From Alligator mississippiensis (Eukaryota; Chordata; Crocodylia; Alligatoridae), in contig NC_081826.1 of assembly GCF_030867095.1 (NCBI RefSeq), positions 37,550,001 through 37,614,000 on the forward strand: DNA of 64,000 nt, given 5' to 3'. Below the pieces are notes generated by a model. The model saw only the letters and a program-made list of their open reading frames with translations. It was not told where the DNA came from and searched no databases. Positions 34,603 through 44,074 of the stretch are shown here, piece by piece. The translations under genes were made by a program, and so were the position numbers. Positions within the stretch are counted from its first letter, which is position 1. Each line of letters begins with the position of its first letter.

Positions 34603-34683
34603 GCATACCAGCCCAGCCTCTGGTTTCTTTACTATTCATTCCACCCAGGAAGAGCACCCACCAACTGCAGAGGCTTTCTCAGC

Positions 34684-34715
34684 CTGATGAAGGGTTTTTA
34701 AACCCAAAAGCCTGC
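34684..34715 (+). ncRNA. Degenerate hammerhead-type motif (right arm)
   Basis: CTGATGA (34684-34690) is intact, followed by a GGGTTT/AAACCC stem (34692-34705) and AAAA where GAAA is required. The loss is the opposite half of the core from the left-arm copy. Confidence 0.55.
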
Positions 34716-35126
34716 TAAAAAAATTTTTCCAACTATTTAAGCTGGTCTAATAAAAGATACCGTATTCACCCAGAGAACCTTGTCTGCCAATCTCCTTAGA
34801 TCAACATGGCTACAACCTATACCCCTATATGGTTATAGCACTCATGCAGGAAGTGGGCAGAAGTGGATCTAGGATTTGGCAAAAGCATTTGTGGGAGCAG
34901 TGACTGACTGCAAGTGTGGCCCAGACTTTTCTATAGCCTGTCAACTAAGACACCCTCTTGGGAAGTAATTGGTATAGGTTTGAATCCTTTATAGGGTGAG
35001 AAGGTCCTAGAACATGTCTGAGTGGGTGCCAGAACAACTAAGCTATTATGCAAAAGGTGAACAGTACCACCACTGTGATGTTTTTGAGTTGAAGCAGCAG
35101 TGTGTCTACACTTTGTTTCAGTGTAT

Positions 35127-36015
35127 TCTAATATTATAAAAGCCTTAGTCTGTCTGTCTGTCTGTCCATAACGCTTTATTCAAATTCTGATTGGTTGTCA
35201 AGGCAGCCAATCAGAGTGCTCCACGAGCCTTCCGGACAGGCAGCAATGGTGCAGCAGAGTGCCACCATGATGGCGGGGGGTGGGGGAGGCCTGGCTCCCC
35301 CCCAGCCCCTCAGTCCCTGCTGTCATGGCGGTGCTGTCCCTGCCACCTCCCTCTGCCTCCAAGGAGCTGGCCTCATCCTACCTGCTCTGGCCCTGCAGTC
35401 CCCGCTGTCATGGTGGCACTGTCCCCCAACAGGGCTGGAGTGGGGGAGGTGGGGCTGAGGACAGAGACACTGGTCTTGCCCCCCTCCCCAGCCCTGCTAT
35501 TTGGAGACAGAGAGGGGATGGGGGCAGGGGGGGAAACAGGCCCAGACCCTATGCAGTGGTGGGGAGGGGGAAGAGAGAGGTAAAAGGGCCAGATGAGAAG
35601 TGGGGGCAGAGCCAGACACGGGGCTCTGTCCCGCCTGCCCCCCATGATGGCAGAGACTGAGGGGGTGAATGGGTAGATGAGGCCAGCAGTGCTGCTCTCG
35701 CCCCCCCACACTGCCACACAAGGCCAGACACAGGGGGTGGATGAGGGGGCATGGGGCTGGAGGTGGATCCAGCCTCATTGCCACATCCAACAGCACCCCA
35801 CGCCGCCACCGCCTCCAAAGCTGCAGCAGCAGTGGTGCCAGTGGTGCAGGGTGCTGGTGGTGCAGCGGTGGCTTCACTGCCCTGTTCTGGTGCATGGAGA
35901 CGACACGGGGGGTGGAGGGCATGCATGGGGCCAGAAGTGGAGCGGTGGCACCTCAGGGCACTGGGTGGCAGCACTCCATCCCCACCCTCATCATTCTTGA
36001 TAGGCAATTGGCTAG
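35127..36015 (+). mobile_element. Helitron-like non-autonomous element (long copy)
   Basis: It starts TCTAATATTATAAAAGCC, passes (CTGT)n, a CTGATTGGTTG/CAGCCAATCAG hairpin near 35188-35218 and a GAGTGCTCC block, and ends GGCAATTGGCTAG before T. Both ends are shared with the shorter reversed copy at 21549-21912, with no similarity outside. The 700-bp GC-rich interior consists of triplet-rich sequence such as GCAGCAGTGGTGCCAGTGG. No Rep/helicase protein is visible. Helitron assignment rests on TC/CTAG ends and absence of terminal inverted repeats. Confidence 0.5.
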
Positions 36016-36438
36016 TAAGCTTAGATATGCTAGATATGCTTAAAACATACCGAACCAGTGAGGCCTCTGTTAGAACTTGGGTGGAATTTAGGTTCCAATC
36101 CACCTAATTTTGTATCACAACAGATTTTAGGTGAGAGGTAAGGCCTCAAGTGCTCTGAGATAGTTCTGTGTCTGAGTGGTAGACTAAATCCCAAAGGTAC
36201 ACTAAGCATATCAGGATCTTATAGCCCGAAATGCACGCACCAAATGAATTTGGATGCTTAACTGGTTTTGTGGCTACTGCAGAAGTATTTGCTCTGGATT
36301 GTTTTTTGTGATTAAGATGTTTAAATTCCAGCTAGTTCCCATTTAGGTCCTATTTACTAATCTGGATCTGGCCTTTAATCTTATTATAATTTAACATAGG
36401 AGAAAGAATCAGGTGCTAGTGCCTTTCTGGGTGGCACT

Positions 36439-37445
36439 GGGCTCTACATGTGCTATTAGTGCTATAAAGGCTTACTACACAGCCTTCCTTCCCTGGAAAC
36501 ATGTCTAAACATGTGCTCCCCGTTGGGAGTAAATCTGCTTCCAATGGGAGTAGCCCAGTACTGAGGTGCTCCTACCCTGCTCTGGCCCTCTGCAGCAGCC
36601 AGGTAGAGCTCCAGGTTCCCTTGGAGTGCTAGCCCAGGGGCTGGAAGGGAGCATGGATCTGGTCCCCATGTATACAGAGCCAGGAGAGCTCTGCCAGCTG
36701 CAGTGGCAGCTGCCTCCTTGCCCTGTACACATCAGGAGAGGTGCTGATGTGCATGGGGCCAGGAGACAGCTACTACTGCAGAGCACTCCTGGCCCCTGCA
36801 CATGGGGACAAGTCCTGTGCCCAGTGGGGCTTCCTTGTGCAGCCTGGGGCTGACTGAGAGCTGTCCCACACCTGGCCAGCTCCTGGCCAGCTCTGGGGGG
36901 TGGGAGGGACAGTTCCCAGCTAGCCCCAAGCTGCTTGGGGAAATCCCCATGCAGCCTGGAGCTGATTGGAAGCTGCCCCAGAAGTGGGACAGCTCTTGAT
37001 TAGTCCCAGGCTGTGCAAGGAAGCACAAAGCTCTTGAGTGCTGGTGCTGTTCAGCTCCCAGCTGCTATGGGGATCCAGGAGCCAAGCAGCACTGGGACAG
37101 GCGTAAAGCAGAGAGCTACTCCTCCCAGGTGCTGCTCAGCTCCCAGTTTCTGGGGGGGAGCTGGGAGGTGAGTAGCACCAAGACTGAGGGGACTCCCCAT
37201 TCCTTGTGGCCCTCTACTGTTGGGCCTGACCAGAAGCAAATTTGCTCCCAGTCAGCATCTACACAGGCACTACTGCGCAGTATCTACTGCGTAGTTAGTT
37301 TATTACCTATATTTATAGTTAGTAACTAACTGTGCAGTAGATTAATTTATTTGCTCAATAAATGGTGCTCATGTCTAGATATTGATGCTTTACTGTGCAG
37401 TAGATTAGTCTACCGCACAGTAAAGTGTCTCATGTAGACACACCC
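36439..37445. mobile_element. TIR element with ACT target duplication, 1.0 kb
   Basis: The left end is GGGCTCTACATGTGC. The right end, reverse complemented, reads GGGTGTGTCTACATGAGACA and then continues into CTTTACTGTGCGGTAGAC. ACT lies on both sides (36436-36438 and 37446-37448). The arm next to the right end shares TACTGTGCAGTAGATTAGTCTA with the 27248 element. The core contains CTGCAGCAGCCAGG and repeated AGCTCCCAG/CTGGGAGCT words. No coding sequence. Confidence 0.65.
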
Positions 37446-37627
37446 ACTGAGTAATAATCTTACTGTTTGTATCATTACTGATCTTTTCATTCTCCTATTT
37501 CTCCTGGTGGTTGTCACCCCAGAGATGATGCTCAGCAGCATCAATGTCATTGCAAGCAGCAATATTAATTGCAAGCCCAGTGTGTCTAACTTGGAGAACA
37601 AGAGCCAAAGCAGTTACCTTTGTCTCC

Positions 37628-38090
37628 TTAGAATCATAGAACCATAGAGAAGTAGGGCTGGAAGGGACCTCCAGAGGTCATCTAGTCCAACCCCCTGCCT
37701 GAGGCAGCATCATCTCTAGCCAAACCATCATATACAAACTATAATCTAAACTCTACATAAGATTAGTGCGACCCCTGCCAAAACAAAGACCTAACACCAT
37801 AGCTTGCCACAGGTAAAGCAGGGGAACCATGGCAGCCAACGTCCTGCTTTTATAAAATGTTGTCAATATAGTCTCAAGAAATCCTGGCTAGAGGGCCATG
37901 CCCCCCACTACAGAGGAAAGCAAAAACACCTGTACCAATCTGACCATGGGGTAAAATTCTTTCCTTACCCCAAATGTGGCAATTGGTCTGACCCAGAGCA
38001 GAGGGGCAAGACCTTTGAGCCAGGAATCTTTGGCTTTGGTCCCAGCAGGAGCATTGGCACACCCCAACCAACGCTTGGGCTGTAGTGTCC
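37628..38090 (-). mobile_element. CR1 3' UTR fragment, reverse orientation
   Basis: The reverse complement is collinear with 20105-20575 and 59370-59795. It contains GGGGTGTGCCAATGCTCCTG, CTGTAGTGGGGGGCATGGCC and GGGGTTGGACTAGATGACCT and ends in CTATGGTTCTATGATTCT. It includes only 3' UTR, as is typical of heavily 5'-truncated CR1 copies. Confidence 0.85.
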
Positions 38091-38094
38091 ATTG

Positions 38095-38550
38095 TCTTTG
38101 AGAAAGTCTTAAAAATACCCTTGCTTTAGTATTTTTGAGATCTCTACTGCTTGTGTGGTTAATTTGCTAGAAAAGAAGTACTGTTCAAAATAAAAATCCC
38201 TGCTCTAGGCTTATAAACAGATAGTTTTGTGTGGTTTGTTTGCTTTGGGCCATAAATTATCACAAATGCTTCAGATCAGATACGGATTTAAAACCCAGAA
38301 AAATCAGAAGCCTCCAAACCAAAATGACAAAAAGAATTTAAAGGCTGTGGTTATTATTAGCAATAATACTTTTACTGTCCTCAGCCTTGGTCTCTCCCAG
38401 CAACACTTACCCTGCTTTTTTTACTGCCATGGCTCAGCTGGTCAGTCTGATTTAGTTAACAAATATTCAGTCAAAAGTTGTCAGCCCTAGTTTAAATTCT
38501 TAATAATCTAAACATAAATGAGAGTAGCTGACTGAGCAGTAAGGAAGCGC
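38095..38550. other. Non-coding stretch, nothing recognised
   Basis: No gene or repeat family recognised. Confidence 0.4.
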
Positions 38551-38645
38551 TGGTGGCATTTATACACATGCTCCAGGGTAGCGCGGGGGAGGGGTGTTTA
38601 ATTAAAGCAGTTCTCAGGGTTGCTCTAAGTAAAACACCTGCAGAA

Positions 38646-38773
38646 TCATGTGTATTCAGCATCCCACACTTCAAAATGGCAGCAGAGGTGCTTTAACTAA
38701 AGCTCATTCAATGAGCTTTAATTAAAGCACCCCTGTTGTCATTTTGAAGTGTGTAGGTGCTGAATACACATGA
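38646..38773. repeat. 128-bp hairpin, unit 1
   Basis: Arms run inward from TCATGTGTATTCAGCA and TGCTGAATACACATGA through CACACTTCAAAATGGCA and meet at GCTCATTCAATGAGC. There are only a few mismatches over about 62 paired positions. Confidence 0.8.
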
Positions 38774-38938
38774 TGCGGAGGCTACTGGAGCACACTAACT
38801 GGCACACTCCAGCAAACTTGATTAATCTTGATTAATCAAATCTGCTCGGATGCATGCTAATTAGCATGTGCAGGAGCAGAACTCCATCATGTGTATAGGT
38901 GCCCTGAGAGCCGTTCTAATTAAAGCACCCACAGAGTT

Positions 38939-39064
38939 AAGTGTATTCAGCGCCCCACACTTCAAAATGGTGGCAGAAGTGCTTTAACTAAAGCTCGTTT
39001 GACCAGTTTTAGTTGAAACATTCCCACCACCATTTTGAAACACGAGGATGCTGAATACACATGA
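38939..39064. repeat. 126-bp hairpin, unit 2
   Basis: Same hairpin as 38646-38773 with more mismatches. The arms hold GTGTATTCAGC, CTTCAAAATGGTGG and the complementary CCACCATTTTGAA and GCTGAATACAC. Confidence 0.75.
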
Positions 39065-39164
39065 CGCAGAGGCTGCTGAAGCGTACTAATTAGTACACTC
39101 CAGCAGACTTTCAGCAGACTTGATTAATCAAGAGATCTGCCACATGTATTAGTGCCTTGGGTGA

Positions 39165-41095
39165 TCATCTGGTTTTAAGTATAAATGGAAGGAAATAAAC
39201 GGTAATATTAAAGGGTGCAAATTAAGGGATATTCCTGACTCATGAACTTGATTGGCTGGGGGCACCATCAATTGACTTGCTCTTTTTCCACATAATCATT
39301 CAAAATGCCTTCATATAAAAGTGTTAACTATTCATAGAGAGAGATTTTTGTTCTTTTCTTTTTCCTTTTCTGTTGTTCATGCCAGTCAACTGAATCAACT
39401 GAACTGTCACTGAAAAACAAAAAGCTTACAGTACAAGGAAGGAAAAAAACTGAACAGAGTTATGGCTATATTGGTATAATGGCTAGGGATAGAAACCTTC
39501 TGGGCAGCTTTCCTCAAGAACGAAGTCTGTCAAAGACATGGCACTATTGCCAATCCCATTTTTGCTCACTGATAATGACTAAGCAGGTGACAACTAGATT
39601 TTGCAAAATATGTCATATTATTCTTCTTTCCTCTCTTCTGTTCATTTCATCTCTCAGTTGTTCCTTGTTCCTGATGGAGAATCTAAACTTTCCAAAGTAG
39701 GTACTGTTTCCATGAAGGGCTTGTACAATGCCTAACATCTTGAGTTCCCAATCCTCATTAAAGTTTGTAGATACTGCTGTAATGCAAGTGATCAATAATA
39801 ACATTAGGGTTGGTTAAATTAATAATCTGAACTCCCCAACAGGATGACAATTGGAAGATGTTGTGCGTTTCCTCATGGAATATTGCCATAGCAGTATTTG
39901 AGGTATTTGTCCACCTCTCAGACTTTTTAAATACAAACAGCTTTCAGAGAAAACTATAATGAGCTGACTTGCTCAACGGTGATGGTCAATCCTCCAGACA
40001 TTCAGAGATTAATCTCAGAAAAACCTCTCAAAGTTTGTTGTTACTTACCCAAAATTATTTGGAATTTTTTTGTTTGTTTTCATTTTGGTAACAGGCTCTT
40101 TTTCTTCATCCTGTCCTTCAGTTATACCCTTCTTTCCCCTTTAGTTTATCCCTCACTTACATTATCCCCTTTGAATATCTGATTACAATCCTCATTCAAA
40201 TTTTTCAGTACTTGATTCTGATCTCCACTGCATGGGTATAAGTAGGGATAAGTTCCCTGGATATAAATGGAATAGCACTGGTGAATGTCTTTAAGTAAAT
40301 AAGAATCAGACACACTGACACTACTACTCGACCCTCCAAATCCCATTTGCTTTTCTTTTGTTCTTCCCCTCTCTTTTCTTATATTTAAGTTTCTGTTCAG
40401 ATAGACTGGAACCTTTAAAAATAATTTGTGTTTGAGCTGAAGCTCAGACTAGTTCCTATTGTCCACTCACCTCTCCACTATTTAGAACAGCAGTGTTGTA
40501 TATTCCACATGAGAAACCATGTATCAGTCAATGCATGAATTAGAGTAAGAAACAGCTGATAAATTGAAGGTGCTTCTTATTTGTGACTAAATAAGTATAC
40601 CCATTTACTGCTTGTTAAGGCCACCATTATCATCTAGTTGGATCTGGATAAACTACTTTGGGTTTTCTAGTCTGAGTTCCTACTTACCACATTCCATTTT
40701 TTCACCCAGGTCCCATATCTTGAATCCAGTAATTTGTTTTGACTGAAGCACAACTGAGTCCAACATTCTTGCTTGATATGAACAGACTTGAACTTTTTTG
40801 GCTTTTTTTCTGGATATTGTTTTTTTTTATTCCATGACATGCCCTGGAATTATTAACCTCCTAAACAAAACCATAACAGGTCATTCTCTTACAGGTCCTG
40901 TATTATACTGATTGCCCAGATGTTTCTTTTCCCTGCAATTACCTCGTAGCATAGTAACTTGGTCAAACAAATTATATAAAAATAATCAATCTTGCACAGG
41001 GGCCATGGATCACATTTTCAAAGGTACTTAATTCCTTAACTATCGAGACAGTTCTCCTAAGTGCTTTGGAAAATCTCATATGTAACTGTCTGCCG
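39165..41095. other. Non-coding, apparently single-copy stretch
   Basis: AT-rich. No gene, RNA or repeat family recognised. Confidence 0.45.
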
Positions 41096-41101
41096 CCTTG
41101 A

Positions 41102-41421
41102 GGGTGCATGTAGACATGTCGATGCGCTGTAATTACAGCATGTTGGAGCAAACTTGATTCATCGGGTCTGCTGGAGTATACTAATTAGCGTGCTCCAGCC
41201 AGCCTCCATGTATCAGCATCCCTTTGCTTCAAAATGGTGGAAAGGCCCTTCAACTAAAGCTTGTTCAATGAGTTTTACTTAAAGTGTCCCCACTGCCATT
41301 TTGAAGTGTGGGGATGCTGATACAAAAGATCATGCGGTGCTTTAATTAAAGCAACTCTCAGAGATGCTCTAATTAAAGTGCCCCCCAACCTCCAAAGCAC
41401 ATGTAAAACACTCTAAGTGCC
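41102..41421. mobile_element. Hairpin-bearing TIR element, single-unit copy, reverse orientation
   Basis: The left end GGGTGCATGTAGACATG corresponds to the terminus of the 38.5-kb element. The hairpin at about 41208-41327 contains CTTCAAAATGGTGG and CCATTTTGAAG with a GCTTGTTCAATGAG-like centre. The order of the GCTCCAGC palindrome and the ATTAAAGC block is reversed relative to 38554-39157. The right end, near AAGTGCC, is degraded. The flanking triplets TGA and TAA may be an eroded 3-bp duplication. Confidence 0.6.
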
Positions 41422-41424
41422 TAA

Positions 41425-43640
41425 ATACTTTAAAAAACATCCCCATGTGCCTTTGCATAGAGTTGTATTCTTTAGTATCCCATTGGGGTTGCTCAAGTAC
41501 TACCCTGAAGGGAGTTGATGACAACGTAGATGCAAGAGGTAATGAAGTCATCAAGGTAATCAAGGTGTCTCTGACCATAACAGAGGTAGGTGATCATGAT
41601 CATGATTGGTGCTTCAAGTAAATGATGGGAGACACCAATTGTGGTAACTACAGTAGCTATCTTCCTTTTCTATTTTACTTGGATTCTCTGTGTCAAAGTC
41701 TCTTTTTAGTATTTTGGTCAGTAAGTGGATGTTTTCTGGATGAAGCTTTGACCTTAGCAAAATGTATCTACCACATTTTGGAGTAAAATATAATTATTGT
41801 TCTGTGCATAGCTCTAAGCTGATGACCTCACACCGGTTTTCTAAAGCATTCCAGGATCTTATATATTAAAAAAACTCTGCTGTTTGGTGAACTGTTTATA
41901 TGCTAATCTTTTACATGTAGCTTTTCATTTGTCAGTTGTATGTTCTATTTCATATTCATAGAATAATTGCTTAGTATTTAAATATGTTTACTAAAGTCTT
42001 ATTAATATACTCATTGTAAAGTTAAATATTCACTTTTGACTTGTCTCATTTCCAGGGTGTTTATTGTCGGACTGGTTCTTGTGACAAGATATCATCTTGA
42101 TCTCTTGGAAGGTTTTGTGGCCTCCAGCTACTTTAGTGAGTGCACTTTTATAATCTATAAAATCTTGGTTTCAAAAGTAGATTAGGGAAAGAAAACTTGT
42201 TCTCTACAATATAAATACAGATTGCACTGATTAGTACTGTTTCTGTGACTTCTGTTTTTACTGGCTAGACACCATCAGTCCTAGGCTTAAGCACACTGGG
42301 AGGGGGACCAATTAACTGTTAATCCACAGTCAAATTACTGATTAGGGCAAGAGAGTGGGCTTGTCCCAGCCAGTTTGATAGTTTTGTATTTTTAAATCCT
42401 ATTCCAAGATGATCTTTCTGCAGAGATTCCAATTAAAAGAAGTTTATTTAGCGTCTTGTGACTTACAGCAAAGACTTAAAAAGATTTTTAAATGATCCTT
42501 GAAATGGACTGTCTTCTTCCTGAAAGCTGGCAATACATTTTCTTAATCACCATGAACATTCTTCTCACTTGACATGTAAAACCAAGCTTGAATTAAATAT
42601 TTTGGAATCTGACCCAAATTTTATAGATTTAATCCTTTGAAATTCCATGACTGTATAATTAGTACATTAGCACTATCAAAATTAGATTCCTCATTATGCC
42701 AGCAACACCATTACCATATTAGATAAATGAGCAAGTCAAGTGGAAAGCTTGTCATTAAACAAAGGACTGTCTCAATATACATGATAAAGAATGTGCATTC
42801 CTTTGTAGTATTGTCTATAAATTAAACAAATAATCTGGGACAGATTCCACCGTTTTTACACATTTCTACTGCATACCTACTCAGGCAAACACCTTTAAAT
42901 TTTTTCAAAGTTTACTCTACATCATGTCAGCAAAAGACCTGCTCATTGCATTTTCAGACATTGCAACATGGTGATTTTAGTGTGATTTATTATGAATATT
43001 CAAAATACTGCCAAGATTCATAGCTTGAAAGGAGGAGTATGTTGTAAGTATAAGCATAGTTGTCAAAAGTATATACATCTAGTTATAGAACAAAAGTAAC
43101 AAAAAGAAATATTTTCTGTTATGTAATATATAAATATAACTTGTTGTAAAATGTTTGGGTCAAATTTAAATATTAACATAAGCAGATACTTGTAACAGCT
43201 ATCATGGTTTTGTAGATGTCATAGCCTTTCAGTCTTTCTATCTCTAATTGTTATATATGGCACTTCAGTGCCTAACAGATAATAATGGGAGTTACCTGTG
43301 CCAATCCCCTGGGTATGCTTCTTAACCTGATATAGCTTATTTGCTTTAGCCATTTTGGTTATCTCCTATTATAGTAAGTCCTTTGGGTCTTTGGTAATTA
43401 ATCTGAGTGCAGAAAAAGAGATTTTTATTTTCATATGAAGTTGCTTTAATATTTTGGGCACACCCAAGCTACTTACAAGCTAATGATCTTATAGATACCC
43501 ACTCCACCTGTGCAGCTAAACCACTTTCATTTTAACTGCATGAAAAATACCAGAATCATTCAGAAATGGAAGTTGTAGAAGAATCAAAGTTTGGTAGACA
43601 TGAAGAAATAGCATATCAGGCTACAGGTGTGAGTATTTTC
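41425..43640. other. Non-coding, apparently single-copy stretch
   Basis: AT-rich sequence with no recognised repeat. It contains the weak exon candidate at 42056-42135. Confidence 0.4.
42056..42135 (+). other. Candidate coding exon (weak)
   Basis: A pyrimidine-rich tract ending CTCATTTCCAG is followed by 80 bases that are open in one frame (one leading base, 26 codons, one trailing base) and then GTGAGTGC, a strong donor core. The peptide begins VFIVGLVLVTRYHLDLLEGF and is hydrophobic, as in a membrane segment. I do not recognise the protein. A 26-codon open frame occurs often by chance, so only the paired splice signals make it worth listing. Confidence 0.2.
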
Positions 43641-43644
43641 ACTT

Positions 43645-43865
43645 GTCTATCTGAATTTATTCAGTAAATAGATGTTGGCCAGTGGCAGGTAAGGAGAGAA
43701 ATACTTTAAGTGGGTGTAAGCAGTTGGAATCCTCACTTGTTTCTTGACACAATGCACACATGTTGGATCTGGTCCAGGCTTATGCTTCTCTTGAGGATTG
43801 CCTCTATTATAAACTTGAATAACAGTAAATCCATACATCCAGCTTTTCTCTGTGTTTTGTTGCTC
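43645..43865. other. Non-coding stretch, nothing recognised
   Basis: No gene or repeat recognised. Confidence 0.35.
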
Positions 43866-43870
43866 CTAGA

Positions 43871-44070
43871 CAAAGGGTGGCCAAGCTGCAGCATGCTTGC
43901 CACGAGTTGGATATGCAGCTGCTGTGTTTGGCACATGAGATCTGGCAGGGAGCAGGAAGAACAGTGCAAATAAGCAGGGAGGAGAGAGCAGAGCTATGGA
44001 TCATGCAGGGGAAGGGTGTTGGAATGGCACTTAGGAAGGGGTGGGGCCAAAAAGGTTGGTCCTCACCAGG
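43871..44070. mobile_element. Probable hAT MITE (GGGTGGCCAA end)
   Basis: The left end CAAAGGGTGGCCAAGCTGC, followed by GGCACATGAGATCTGGC, resembles hAT MITEs of the CAGGGGTGGCCAA type. The right end AAAGGTTGGTCCTCACC is a poor inverted match. No 8-bp duplication was found, so the right boundary is uncertain. Confidence 0.4.
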
Positions 44071-44074
44071 ATGA

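Larger units (their letters stand above)
34078..34826 (-). mobile_element. Penelope-like element with inverted terminal repeats and two hammerhead-type motifs
   Basis: Arms of about 220 bp (34078-34297 and 34587-34826) are reverse complements. Shared blocks include CTGCCTGTCTTGCATGC, CCACCCAGGAA, AACTGCAGAGGC and TATCTTTTATTAGACC. The 290-bp middle, read on the minus strand, encodes a piece ending HGLNIDIGFMTHYN, consistent with the C-terminal end of a GIY-YIG endonuclease. Each arm holds a hammerhead-like CTGAYRA-stem-RAAA module with a perfect GGGTTT/AAACCC stem. Penelope-like elements are known for inverted or tandem terminal repeats and hammerhead motifs. Both cores are mutated, so this is a fossil. 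Confidence 0.65.
38554..39157. mobile_element. Hairpin-bearing TIR element, internally duplicated, TGG target duplication
   Basis: The left end TGGCATTTATACACATG and the right end, reverse complemented, AGGCACTAATACATGTG are inverted repeats. TGG flanks both sides (38551-38553 and 39158-39160). An internal junction near 38904 ends in CATGTGTATAGGTGCCC, another copy of the terminus. The element is therefore two units in the same orientation, each with ATTAAAGC words, a long hairpin and a GGAGCACACTAACTGGCACACTCC-like palindrome (written with gaps in the second unit). Non-coding. Confidence 0.65.

Noticed and set aside
35190..36110. Open frames of 100-184 codons on both strands
   Set aside because: They lie within the GC-rich interior of the Helitron-like element; composition effect.
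38640..41420. CRISPR-like or regulatory repeat array
   Set aside because: The recurring blocks are inverted repeats of a transposon, not short direct repeats with unique spacers, and the sequence is vertebrate.
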